A stretch of 64,000 nucleotides of DNA from Jacaranda mimosifolia. Lineage: Eukaryota; Streptophyta; Magnoliopsida; Lamiales; Bignoniaceae. Below the pieces are notes generated by a model, which was not told where the DNA came from, did no database searches, and saw nothing but the letters and a program-made list of their open reading frames with translations. Where the stretch lies: the NCBI GenBank assembly GCA_018894105.1, contig CM032117.1:2879501-2943500 (forward strand). The letters run 5' to 3'. Below, in pieces: positions 11,386 to 21,645 of the stretch. The position numbers and the translations under genes are program-made. The number at the start of each line of letters is the position of its first letter. The stretch's first letter is position 1.

Positions 11386-12480
11386 ATTAAATATTTTTTT
11401 ATAAAAATAATTAATTGAGAATCAAGTACACTTGACACAAATATAGTAAGTTGAAAGAATGGAATAGAAGATTCAAAGTGTACTCGAATTAAATCCTCTT
11501 CACCTATTTTCATATTTTAGAATGTTTCTTATAATTACAACTGGACTAACCAATTGATTTTTGAAAAACTTAAATATAATATCTAATGGAATTAAGTTAA
11601 TTTTTATTTTTGTAACTGAGAATTGCCAAATATTGCATTGTTATCATTTTTCAAAGTCAAAATTTTTCAAAGATTTAAAACCTCTATTTTGCCACTTACA
11701 AGTATGTACTCCTTGATATATAACATATATCAACGAAGTTTTTCGGTATATATACAATATTGTCAAGTTTAGATTTGAATAGTAAAAATACTAAATTTAA
11801 ATTACTATGATAAATCAAAGTAGAAAGTACACTCATCGACCAAATATTTCTAATTTAATTTCTCTATAATGCCATGGTCGGTCAAATAACATGCTCAATC
11901 GGGCACCTTTAATAATACGGAGTAAAAATGGCAATACCAAATTCATATCAATATATATATATATATATATAAGTAGGCAAATTTGAGGTTTGAACATTGT
12001 GAAAAGTTGAAACTATAGGTTACAAAGTAAAATAATAATGTTAATATCTTTCAACTGTCTTTAAAGCTCAAAAATGTCAATGCACTTACTTCATTCTATA
12101 ATTATTATAGAAGAAAATTAATGAACCAAATTAATAGTCCAGAAATTTATTTGCCCCAAAATTACACACAACACACAAAAAAATTGTTCATTGTATTCCT
12201 AGAGTTACCATAGGGCAGGAGAAACATTGTTGTGTATGTATATTTGCATGGAAGCAAACGGCCCGTCAACGGATTACCGCCGCCATCTTCCTAACCCTTC
12301 ACGTCCTAGAAACACGACAGTGAGAACTCGCATAACTTTCCAACGGAGATGCGTCGAAGTTCGTTATCTATGTCTTCTTAGTCTTTAGCACCAGCACGCA
12401 TATTTGCCACATTAATACCAATGTGACCTTTTTTTCCTTTAGAACCTAAAAATCAAATAAAATAAAATAAAACATACTCC
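9067..12480. other. Gene-free region between Helitron and EXO70 gene
   Basis: No supported coding region. Simple sequence includes a 17-T run near 9479, TATG/TACA-rich sequence at 9660-9760, TA then TG repeats at 11357-11386, and an AT run near 11950. The last 250 bases before the EXO70 gene become GC-richer. They include CCGTCAACGG at 12263-12272, which contains a GTCAA W-box core, so this may be promoter. Confidence 0.5.
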
Positions 12481-12534
12481 AAATGTCCCAACAAATTTCA
12501 ATCTCTGGCTCCATGTACCTCCCTCCATTTCTCC

Positions 12535-12552
12535 TTATATATATATATATAT
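12535..12552 (+). promoter_or_regulatory. TATA-rich core promoter of the EXO70 gene
   Basis: An uninterrupted TA run ends about 108 bases before the chosen ATG at 12660. The frame stays open upstream to 12483 across this run, but the conserved family start (MPRKGMR) argues that this stretch is promoter and leader, not coding. Confidence 0.5.
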
Positions 12553-12659
12553 GGCGCCTCACTTTCATTTTTGATTCAAGCCAAAATCAGAAACTCAGTT
12601 GTAAATCTATTTTCATCTCTCGCTCATCAAAAGCCAACCTCAATACTTTACCAAAAATA

Positions 12660-14564
12660 ATGCCTAGAAAAGGAATGAGAAGTTTGTGCTTTTCAGGCCC
12701 CAAGTTTTCCTCTTCCTCCTCCTCTATCCCTTCTCCTTCACGGTTTGGTTTTTCGCCATCTCACCCGAGCTTCTCGGAGTCGGTGATGGGCCGGACCCTC
12801 GATTTGGCCGAGGCCATGATCATGAAATGGAACCCAGAAACCACAGCCTTTGCTCGAGTCACTTCTCTCTTCTACCAGAACCGGGGAGAGGCCAGGGACT
12901 TCATTAAAACAGTCAACAATTTGCAAAAGGCCATGCACTTTCTACTCCCCAATAATTCCAGCTCTGATAGATTAGCCCGTGCCCAAAATTTGATGCAAAT
13001 CGCTATGAAAAGACTCCAGAAGGAGTTTTACCAGATTCTGTCAATGAATCGGGCTCATCTCGACCCAGAATCGGTCTCCACCCGGTCTTCGCGCACCTCC
13101 ACTGGTTCCAGTACATCAGACTATGATGACGAAGATGACGACATCAGAGCAGCGAACGAGACGATTTCTGAAGTTGAAGATGCTTCAACACTAGTTATGG
13201 CGGATTTGAGACTGATTGCCGAATGCATGATTTCGTCCGGTTATGCCAAAGAATGCTTGAAAATATACAAAACCATTCGGAAATCTATTGTTGATGAAGG
13301 CATTTACAGGCTTGGAGTGGAGAAATTTACTTCTTCTCAGATTCATAAAATGGATTGGCAAGCTCTGGAGCTGAGGATTCAGAATTGGCTTAATGCTGTG
13401 AGAACTGCAGTGAAGACTCTCTTCAATGGAGAGAGAATTCTCTGCGACCACGTCTTCGCGAGTTCCGATTCCATCAGAGAGTCATGCTTCACAGAAATAA
13501 CGAACGAAGGAGCCACGATTTTGTTCGGATTTCCGGAAAATGTGGCGAAACATAGTAAAAAGTCGCCGGACAAAGTTTTCCGGATACTCGACATGTACAC
13601 CGGGATCTCCGATCACTGGCCGGAGATTGACTCCATTTTCTCGTTCCAGTCAACTCTCTACATCAAGACTCAGGCGCTGACGTCACTCGTCAAGCTCGGG
13701 GAATTTGTAGGCGCCGCATTAAATGACTTCGAATCTGTCGTTTTGAAAGATTCCTCGAAATCGCCAATCCCCGGCGGCGGAATACACCATCTGACGATCG
13801 ACGCAATGAATTATCTGTCAATTCTCGCAGATTACAGCAACATTTTGACAGACATCTTGGCCGATTCGCCACCACCTGCGAAGCATTCATTGCCGGACTC
13901 TTACTTCGGATTCTCAGATTCCGACGAATCTCCAGCGCCGGCGATTTCTCTCAAAATGGCATGGCTCGTACTAGTCCTCCTCTGCAAACTCGACACAAAA
14001 GCAAAATACTACAAAGATGTCTCGCTAGCTTACCTTTTCCTCGCCAACAATCTCCAATACGTCGTCGCAAGGACTCGGACCTCAAATCTGAAATATCTCC
14101 TGGGCGACGAATGGCTGACGAAGCACGAAACCAAGGTCAAACAGTTCGCGTCAAAGTACGAACGGCTAGGATGGAGCTACGTCATCGACTCCATTCCCAC
14201 AGATCCAACGGCTGCGGAGACTCCAGAAAAAGTCAAGGAAATCTTCAAGAATTTTAACACGTCATTTAACCAGGCATACAGAAAGCAGTCTCTCTGCGTC
14301 GTACCAGATAGCAAGCTCCGATACGATATAAAGGTTTCTATCGCGACAAATATAGTTCCGTTATACCGCAAATTTTACAATGCACACGAGATGACGATGA
14401 AAGGATGGAGAAATTCGGCGTCTGTGGTCAGATTTGCCCCGGAAGATGTGGGGCATCGTTTGAGAGATCTATTTATTCGGAATCTTGAGTCAGGGGCTTC
14501 TTCGTCATTTCAGTCCTCCCCTACCCATTCATCAACCTCACGTTCTCGTCTGGATAAGAGATAA
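12660..14564 (+). CDS. Exocyst complex component EXO70, H-clade type
   Basis: Encodes 634 residues in one exon. EXO70 is the exocyst subunit that binds plasma-membrane phosphoinositides and tethers secretory vesicles; plants have many copies, and the H clade is usually intronless, as here. The N-terminus MPRKGMRSLCF followed by a Ser-rich stretch is typical of EXO70H proteins. Helical CorEx-like sequence follows (DLAEAMIMKWNPE, then RLQKEFYQIL near 118-126), an acidic linker DYDDEDDD (about 154-161), and the Pfam Exo70 domain from about residue 240 to 620, with HHLTIDAMNYLSILADY, YLLGDEWL and FNQAYRKQ. The tail is Ser-rich and ends SRSRLDKR. I chose 12660 over the in-frame 12483 because the extra 59 codons cross the TATA run and lack family similarity. 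Some H members act in immunity or trichome wall building; which role applies cannot be read from sequence. Confidence 0.93.
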   Translation: MPRKGMRSLCFSGPKFSSSSSSIPSPSRFGFSPSHPSFSESVMGRTLDLAEAMIMKWNPETTAFARVTSLFYQNRGEARDFIKTVNNLQKAMHFLLPNNSSSDRLARAQNLMQIAMKRLQKEFYQILSMNRAHLDPESVSTRSSRTSTGSSTSDYDDEDDDIRAANETISEVEDASTLVMADLRLIAECMISSGYAKECLKIYKTIRKSIVDEGIYRLGVEKFTSSQIHKMDWQALELRIQNWLNAVRTAVKTLFNGERILCDHVFASSDSIRESCFTEITNEGATILFGFPENVAKHSKKSPDKVFRILDMYTGISDHWPEIDSIFSFQSTLYIKTQALTSLVKLGEFVGAALNDFESVVLKDSSKSPIPGGGIHHLTIDAMNYLSILADYSNILTDILADSPPPAKHSLPDSYFGFSDSDESPAPAISLKMAWLVLVLLCKLDTKAKYYKDVSLAYLFLANNLQYVVARTRTSNLKYLLGDEWLTKHETKVKQFASKYERLGWSYVIDSIPTDPTAAETPEKVKEIFKNFNTSFNQAYRKQSLCVVPDSKLRYDIKVSIATNIVPLYRKFYNAHEMTMKGWRNSASVVRFAPEDVGHRLRDLFIRNLESGASSSFQSSPTHSSTSRSRLDKR

Positions 14565-15973
14565 TATGTATCTGATTATTTTTTCCCTCAACATATTTGG
14601 GGTTTATTACCATTTATGATGATAAAATAAGTATATGTTATGGTAAATTTGAGCGGATTAATGAATGTGCATTTCTTAACATTGAAAGTTAATTTACTGC
14701 CGTTGATTTTCTTGAAGCGAACATTTTTAATCTCATTAAAAAAAAAAATTGTTATTTTAAATTGATGCAAAAATGATATTTTTTACAACTTAATGATATA
14801 AATTACTTTATTCCAAATAACGCGAATAGCCATTGTTAAAAAACATCAAGGTATATATATATATATTTATATATATTTATTTGAACAAATTCTAATAGTG
14901 TAGTTGTTAATTTAGATATTTAATTAGATTTTTTTATATTAGTTTTGATTGAAATTTATTTTAAGTAAATTTTAATAAATAAATAAAAGAAGGAAAAAGT
15001 TTATCTTGTACTCCGTCCTCATAGGTCACAAACAAACCTAAGGGCCTTTCAGCATTATTTATCTTGATGTAATTGTAGGTTTGATTGAGTGGTTCTTGGA
15101 GAATAGTTTGAAGGAAATGATTTATTTGAATTTATTTATATTTTTGGAATTTTTTGAAAAATGTTTTAAGAAAAAATGATTTGTTAAAAATATTTTGAGG
15201 TGAAACAATTTTTATTGTAAATGTCGCATCAATTAAAATTTTGTTGAACAAATATGGTGAAATGTGTGTAGATGATGGGGTAAAAATATTACATATTCTA
15301 TAATATATTATCAAAAAATGTGAATATTTATTTGGATGTATGTTTTTAGTTAAAAAATATTTTGAGAAAATAAAAGGAAACAAGCCCATAATTTCTCCAT
15401 ATTGAGTATGGTCAAATTGACAAAGAGCATTTATTTTTCTTTTTTCCTTTTGTTCCAATTCAAGAAGCTTCTCATACTTAGAATTTCGTGGTAAAATTAA
15501 ATATAAAAGCATATTTAATAAGCAAGAAATCCCTTCCCGAGAAATGATGAAAAAGCCCTATGGGAGTACATAATTATTTACTTCGTGGATGTCAACAATC
15601 GCCAAAGTCAAGTAACGGTCGCTTACATCTACTGTAGATAATAGAAAATTAAATTTTCTATAATTTTTCTTTTATTACTTAGGAGAAAATTTAAATTTGT
15701 CAAAATTTGACGAGAACTTTTGCGCTACATATTTTCCGTCCCCAATTTAGAATTGGAATTAGGCATAAGAAAATCAATTTTCTTAATGCAATATATTTTT
15801 CTTTTAATAATTAAAGTGGGAATTGAGAATAATAAAATTATTTCTCTGTTCATATATATTTATTATCCGAAAAATTGACATTTATATTTCATTATATTCT
15901 CATGACAATTTAGTGTGAAACATCCTATGCAAGCAAATTTTTTTCCTACCTTTTGGTAAGAAAATGCGGTGCG

Positions 15974-16105
15974 GTTCTCTATTTTATATTTTTATTTCTA
16001 ACTAACAATGACTCCTAGAATTTGACATACAACCTCTCAGTTCTCTATTTTATATTTTTATTTATAACTAACAATTACTTCTAGAATTTGACATACAATC
16101 TCTCC
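15974..16105. repeat. Perfect-length 66-bp tandem duplication
   Basis: 15974-16039 and 16040-16105 both begin GTTCTCTATTTTATATTTTT and end CATACAAYCTCTC. Only a few substitutions separate them and there are no gaps. Confidence 0.9.
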
Positions 16106-16264
16106 GTCAAAATCAGAGCTCAATTTCCAAAATATAATTTCATCAACTACCATTTCCTAACAAGAATTTAACACCACAGTGCGTAGAGTTGAAGTCATGA
16201 AACCACAATATTATTTGATTCGGAATCAACTGCACTTTATGGACTTGTTCAAATTTTTTAGCTA

Positions 16265-16562
16265 AATAATGAAAAGTTTGAGTTGTTAATTAATTTGGGA
16301 ATACACTTACTTTCGAAGCATAAATTGCGTGAGAAAGTAATTAAATATCCCTTTTTAGTAAGCTTTGGTGGTATGTATAAACTTTAGACTGCGTATTTAT
16401 GATTAACTTTTTTCCACGAGAAATTTTCTCAAAATTTCTTTTGCAGAATAATGAAAAGTGTGGATCCCTAATTTGGGAATGTGCTCACTTTCTCGATTTA
16501 GCTTGAGTGAGAAAGTAATTAAATGTCCCTCTTTAGCCAACTTTAAAAGTATTTATAGGTTG
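16265..16562. repeat. Diverged ~115-bp direct repeat pair
   Basis: 16265-16383 and 16447-16562 share AATAATGAAAAGT, then TAATTTGGGAAT, then GTGAGAAAGTAATTAAAT followed by RTCCCTYTTTAG. The two are about 182 bases apart and clearly older than the nearby 66-bp duplication. Confidence 0.8.
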
Positions 16563-17221
16563 GAGCAGGGTTTTGAACTGATAAAACCCATATTTACATC
16601 ATGGGTTTTGTTCTCTTTCACGAAGATCCATTTTATTAAAGTGCGCTTTCTTCATGATAAATTTACCAAATTGCCCTTTATTCATATCTTTGCCATATCA
16701 TTTATTAAACCACCCAGTTTGCAAATATTTCAACATCTTTGACATACTATACATCCATCCCCAGTTATTCCGGGCCAGAATAAACAAGCAGTCATATGAG
16801 AAAAATCATTCTCCAGACAGAGCCAATTTGTTCATTTAATTCATTTTCTGAACAAGTCTTTTTCCAGAAAGGCCAGTCACTCATTTAACTATAGCAAGGA
16901 GAAATCATACTTAGTAAACCCCAGCAACTCGTTTTACTCAGAAGTCTATAAGCAAAGTCAAAACAAGGAAAATCCCAAGCAAATATTCACATTAGACAAT
17001 GAATACCTCCCAACTTCAATTTATGAGCTGCTCAATATATATTATTTCCCAAAACTGCACATTTTATATATATGTTACAATCTGGTCAAAAGAAGCAGTT
17101 CATGGATGACTGATTGATCATACCACACCAAAAGCACACGCGTATATACACACACAACTATGTATGTATATATTTATACGTATCTAAGTGGTATATACAC
17201 ACGCATGTACAATAAATAAAA

Positions 17222-19684
17222 CTAAGAAGTCGGTATATCAGCAGGCCGCTGGATGGACTGCCATCCGGTGCAGTGTTGAAGAAAATGTTTCAAATCATCG
17301 CTTGGGGCTTCTACCGTCCAGCTTTCATAGTAGTCGCTAGGATGAAACACGCAAGACTCACCTGGGAGGGGCATTAGGCCTGGTTTAGTTTCGCCAACAA
17401 ATAAATCACCCTCGGATTTGATAGAGCCGGTGCATTCCTCAGCTGTGTCCGCTGCCTACAGAACATATGCCAAAAGGAGTCTAGCAAAAGATAATCATAT
17501 TGCACAACTATAAACTAGTATGTGTTATATACCTTTTCTGTGTAGTATTTAAAGGCTACTTTCTTATGTCCAGCTTCATATGTGTTGCACTGTGAGTATA
17601 GCTGTGGAGGAACCAAAAAAGACATTATGTTAGCAATTAAACAGACAATATACAGAAGAAGAAAGATATTAAAGCCATATACATCACCTGAGACTCAACA
17701 CTGGCACAAACAGCGTAGATTTCCCAATTTCTAGTGTAATTATTGTACAAATGTACTTTCCCAAATCTAACACGCGGATGTCTCTGACGAGTCCCATCGA
17801 AGAAACAATGGTGAATGGTAACGCGCATGCATCTGTCGGCTGTGTCGCAAGCATCGCCACCAATGAGAACGGTTTTGTTGTGATTTGAAAAGTGACACCT
17901 AAATGAAACGATAAAAAGGTCAAGGACGTCGAAATACAAGTGATAATCAAATCAACACGCGTAAGTCATATATACATGTGACTAACCGAGAAATTGTAAT
18001 ATCTGTGCTCTCTCGAGTGATATCTATGAGTCCGTCACTGTAATCACTGAGGCTACAGCGATCTATCCAAATGTGCTTTGAATTTGGCTTTATCTGAATT
18101 GCATCAGTATCATGTCCCTTACCCCCTTCAATCACTAGATTGCATATAATCACATGTTCGCACTCCTTCAACCTCAAACCTTTCCCGGTGAGTTTAATTC
18201 TTTGGCCACGTCCATCGATGGTCTTATAAGATGATATACTCAAAGTAGATTTGAGTTCAATGGTGCCCGAAACTTCAAATATGATCCAAAGAGGTTCCTT
18301 TTTACGGCATCCAGCACGTAGTGAACCTGGCCCGTCATCTGGAATTGCAAATTTGGTTATGATTTGAGACCATATGAAATTGATGAACTAGATGAACTTT
18401 AAGTCTAGAAAACACACTTATGACAATTGCATTTTCTCAGGTGAAAGAAACATTGATTCAAAGAAGAAATCAAATGAACATGAAAGAAACATGAAGAAAG
18501 CATACAATTCGCTACCACTGCAAACGATGATAAGTAACAATTGCAGAGAAATAATGCACTAGCTAGAGGCGGCAACAGAAAATGCAAGTAATAACCTTTA
18601 ATATACATGCAACAGAAAAGAAAGCAGTTTTATGGTTAATCTCTACAATAAAATTCTCAACAAAAATTTTGATTTATTAATCTGTCTGACCCCTTTTGTG
18701 AATTGATGTTTCATTTTTCCTGGAATATTGATGCCATCTCATCCCACAAACTGCATTCTTCTTCCAACCAAATTCTTTGGCCACTTATATTTCTGTTATG
18801 TATAGGAAATCTTTTTTCTAAGCATGGGATGTGGACTAAGATAAACGAGCTACGAGCTGAAGCTCAACTCACCATCCCAATGAGACCATAGATGTGGGTG
18901 GACCAGGCCAAGGAAATAAAGTAATTTGAGCCTAATCAACCTATTTTCCATTATTATAAACAGTTCTAGATTTGACACTGTGAGGTACCAATATTAATTA
19001 TTCAAATATTCTCTTCGCACATAACCCTCCCACAAATACAATAGGATCTTCGCACGAGACCCCAACGAACCTCTTGTGGATTTCAGGATTGGATCCTTGA
19101 TTCCTACCCAAAAACATCTAACTCCGAATCAAAAATGAAATGAAACTTCCCATACTCACATCAACCTATAGCTTGGGACACCTCTGCTTGATTAAAATTA
19201 GCCTTCCGCATGAACTCAAAAATAAGCTTTAGAAGATCAACATTTCTAGAATTCATATATAATGCTCAGGCAAACTACTGATCCAAATAGCATTCTTGTA
19301 ATAACTGAAAAATCCTAGAAGCATCATAGCAGCTACATGGACGTTGCAAAACTCAAATCTTTTGCATTTTAGCAATGGCTTTCTTCATCAATACTCCCTG
19401 CATTACAATAGCCCACAAAATTTTGCCCCAACAATAACCACATGAACCCTTTTCCTCCCACCAAAAACTACAATCATAAAAGCCAACTAATTCAATACAA
19501 ACAAAATAAAAGGAAGTTTAAAATAAAGCAACAATCTTTATGATGTTATCTTACCAGCAAGGGTGGTGACACAATAAACGGCGCCGTGTAGGCCGCCGAC
19601 GGCGAAACGGCCGAAGCCCTCAGCTTGCCCAGCCAGATTCCGCAAGGCGGAATCCACGTGGCCGTACGGCAAGCTCAACCCCAT
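17222..19684 (-). CDS. Pectate lyase-like protein (polysaccharide lyase family 1)
   Basis: Five exons: 19684-19555, 18338-17987, 17898-17688, 17601-17533, 17455-17222. All introns are GT-AG, and the joined frame gives 331 residues with stop TAG at 17224-17222. PL1 enzymes cleave de-esterified pectin by beta-elimination with calcium. The protein starts MGLSLPYGHVDSALRNLAGQ with no evident signal peptide, unlike most wall pectate lyases; a plant subgroup shares this start. Visible PL1 motifs are TIDGRGQRIKL (83-93), VIICNLVIEGG (106-116), IWIDRCSLSDYSDGLIDIT (133-151) and RQRHPRVRFGKVHLYNNY (198-215). R200 or R203 fits the catalytic arginine of the RxPxxR motif. The usual WIDH is WIDR here, so activity is not assured. 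A TATA box lies 55-64 bases upstream. Confidence 0.92.
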
Positions 19685-19738
19685 GTTGGAATCCCCAAAT
19701 GAGGGTGTTTATTTTCAGGATAATATGGTTCTTATCAT

Positions 19739-19748
19739 CTATATATAG
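19739..19748 (-). promoter_or_regulatory. TATA box of the pectate lyase-like gene
   Basis: CTATATATAG (palindromic) lies 55-64 bases upstream of the ATG at 19684, a short but normal plant leader distance. On its far side is a G-rich tract (19750-19780, GGGGGGGCCCGGGGG). Confidence 0.55.
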
Positions 19749-20265
19749 GGGGGTTGGTGGGGGGGCCCGGGGGGGGGGGGGTACTTCCAGAAACGGCCAT
19801 TGCTATATTTTCCCATACTAATTAACGGTTGTGAAAAAACTTTGTGGTGGAGATTTGAAACAGTGTTGTTCTTTCATTAAATGATATTCAGTTGGAAAAT
19901 GAAAGAAAAACCAACCGACAGTTTAAAATCTCTTTGAATTTTGGTTACAGACTATTTTAACGGTCGCGAGTTTCATTTTTTTTTTTTTTTTCCGCTTTCA
20001 TGTTCTTTTCTTTCTCTCTCTCTCTCTCACTAATAATGTAATTTACTCAGAAAAAAAAATTGATTTATATTTATATTATATAAAAAAAAAAGTCTCTTAC
20101 ATGATTATATCATGTTACATTAAATTATGAATTACTATTTATATTCTTATTTTTTAATTTAATTTTAAAAATGCATTTACCACTTAATTTAAAATTACAA
20201 AATACAAATACTATGGTGAAAACATAATGGAAAAATTAACTTTATGAAGTGTAAGTAGGTACATC

Positions 20266-20778
20266 TAGGGATAGCAATGGGTCCGGATAAATCGGGGACC
20301 TGCCCCGACCCAATTCGGATGGGGCGGGTTTGGGATGAAAAAAATTTCAGGACGGGTAGCGGGTCTTGATTAGCAAGACTCGTTCTGGTCCGGGTTGATT
20401 TACGAGTTTAGGTGGACCCGCTCCGTATAGTAATTTATTATATATATTATATATATAAGTATAAGTATTTAGTAGGCTATAATACTATATTAGAAAATTA
20501 TGACTTCTCTTTTTTTTAACTTGTTTCAATTTTATTCTCTCAAACTCACTACTCACCACAACAAAATTTGTATATTCAAGTGATGATGAAGAAAAGATGG
20601 TAAAAAATATATATATGTATACAAAAATAAAATAAAATAAAAATCAGGTTAAACGGGTCCAACCCACCGGGTTCGGGGCCAAAGGGGGGCAGGGCGAGGC
20701 CGGATGGGTTTTGGGTCTCTCAATTTTCAGGCGAGGTGGGTCCCGAGTCCTGCCAAACCCTCCCCGTTGCCATCCCTA
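20266..20778. mobile_element. hAT-like non-autonomous element (513 bp)
   Basis: The left end TAGGGATAGCAATGGG and the right end, reversed, TAGGGATGGCAACGGGG form terminal inverted repeats. The flanking 8-bp target duplication is GGTACATC (20258-20265) and GATACATC (20779-20786), 7 of 8 identical. Eight-bp duplications and this terminus fit hAT superfamily MITEs. Subterminal regions are rich in GGGTC/GACCC and CGGGTT motifs, as seen where hAT transposases bind. No coding capacity. Confidence 0.85.
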
Positions 20779-20786
20779 GATACATC

Positions 20787-21645
20787 GGCATGTTTGAATT
20801 TTTGACAGAGAGATTCTTTGCTATTTGAGAATTTATATTAATTGACAATTAACATTGTATGTTATTCGGTTTGGTTATTGCTAAAATTGTGTTATTATTT
20901 TTCTCTACTATATAAAAGATTGAATGCTTTATTATTTATTAATATAACTAACATTAACATTATGATAACTTAAATTTACGCATGTAGAAATAATGTGGTA
21001 CGAAGAGTCGATAACAAGTACTATCATAAAATTCACAATATTTAAAAATGTTGAACATCTATATTATATATAAAGTATTAAGATCTTATTGATATGTTTT
21101 CAATTAAATTGACAAAATTAATCCCACTTGAAAAATTAATAACAAGATTAGTGTTTCTTTTATTTTCTCTAACTTTTTCTCTCTTCAATTATTTTTTTCC
21201 TTCTTTTTTTTATTGAACTATTTTATTTTACCATAATTTTTTTCTTTTAACTCAACCTAAAATTTCAAATATTTTTATTTATTTTACACATAAAATTTTA
21301 ACACACGATATTAAGTGTATAAATAATTTTTCTAATAGTTATACTCCACATGAATTATTTTGGTTGACTTCTATATTAAAAAAAGTTGTTAAAAATTAGT
21401 CAGACGATGACATGGTGAGCCTGTCCTGTCGTCGTCAACATGGTATTCCCATCTTCCTCTTTTAAATTCACTTTCCACCACCACCGCCGCCTTTCCCTCC
21501 CTTTCCACCACCTTCTCCGCCCTTTTCCCCGCCGCTCTCAGCGTACAATTATGCACATACCAGACGATGTGGTAAAGAATAAAAGAACAATGCTTGATTA
21601 GCAGGAAAGAGAGAAGCAGAACAAAGAGAAGACGGTATTCTTACA
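20787..21645. other. Promoter and leader side of the ITN1-like gene
   Basis: Bases 20787-21420 are AT-rich with no feature I recognise. From about 21465 to 21540 the sequence is CT/C-rich (CCACCACCGCCGCC and similar), followed by an A/G-rich stretch up to the ATG at 21646. This is consistent with the 5' untranslated leader of the gene that follows. Confidence 0.4.

Larger units (their letters stand above)
14565..17221. other. Intergenic region with local duplications
   Basis: No supported coding region. Bases 15036-15396 may be a MITE (left TAAGGGCCTTT, right CAAGCCCATAA), but the inverted match is short. Two unrelated duplications are listed separately. Bases 17100-17220 are the TA/CA-rich 3' flank of the pectate lyase-like gene. 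Confidence 0.45.

Noticed and set aside
12738..12938. Minus-strand and alternate-frame open frames across the EXO70 gene (also 13191-13451, 13379-13600, 13690-13890, 13961-14257)
   Set aside because: They lie wholly inside the EXO70 coding sequence, have no independent family similarity and follow from its base composition.
15132..15512. 126-codon minus-strand frame
   Set aside because: Phe/Ile/Lys/Asn-rich translation of AT-rich DNA that overlaps a possible MITE; no recognisable protein.
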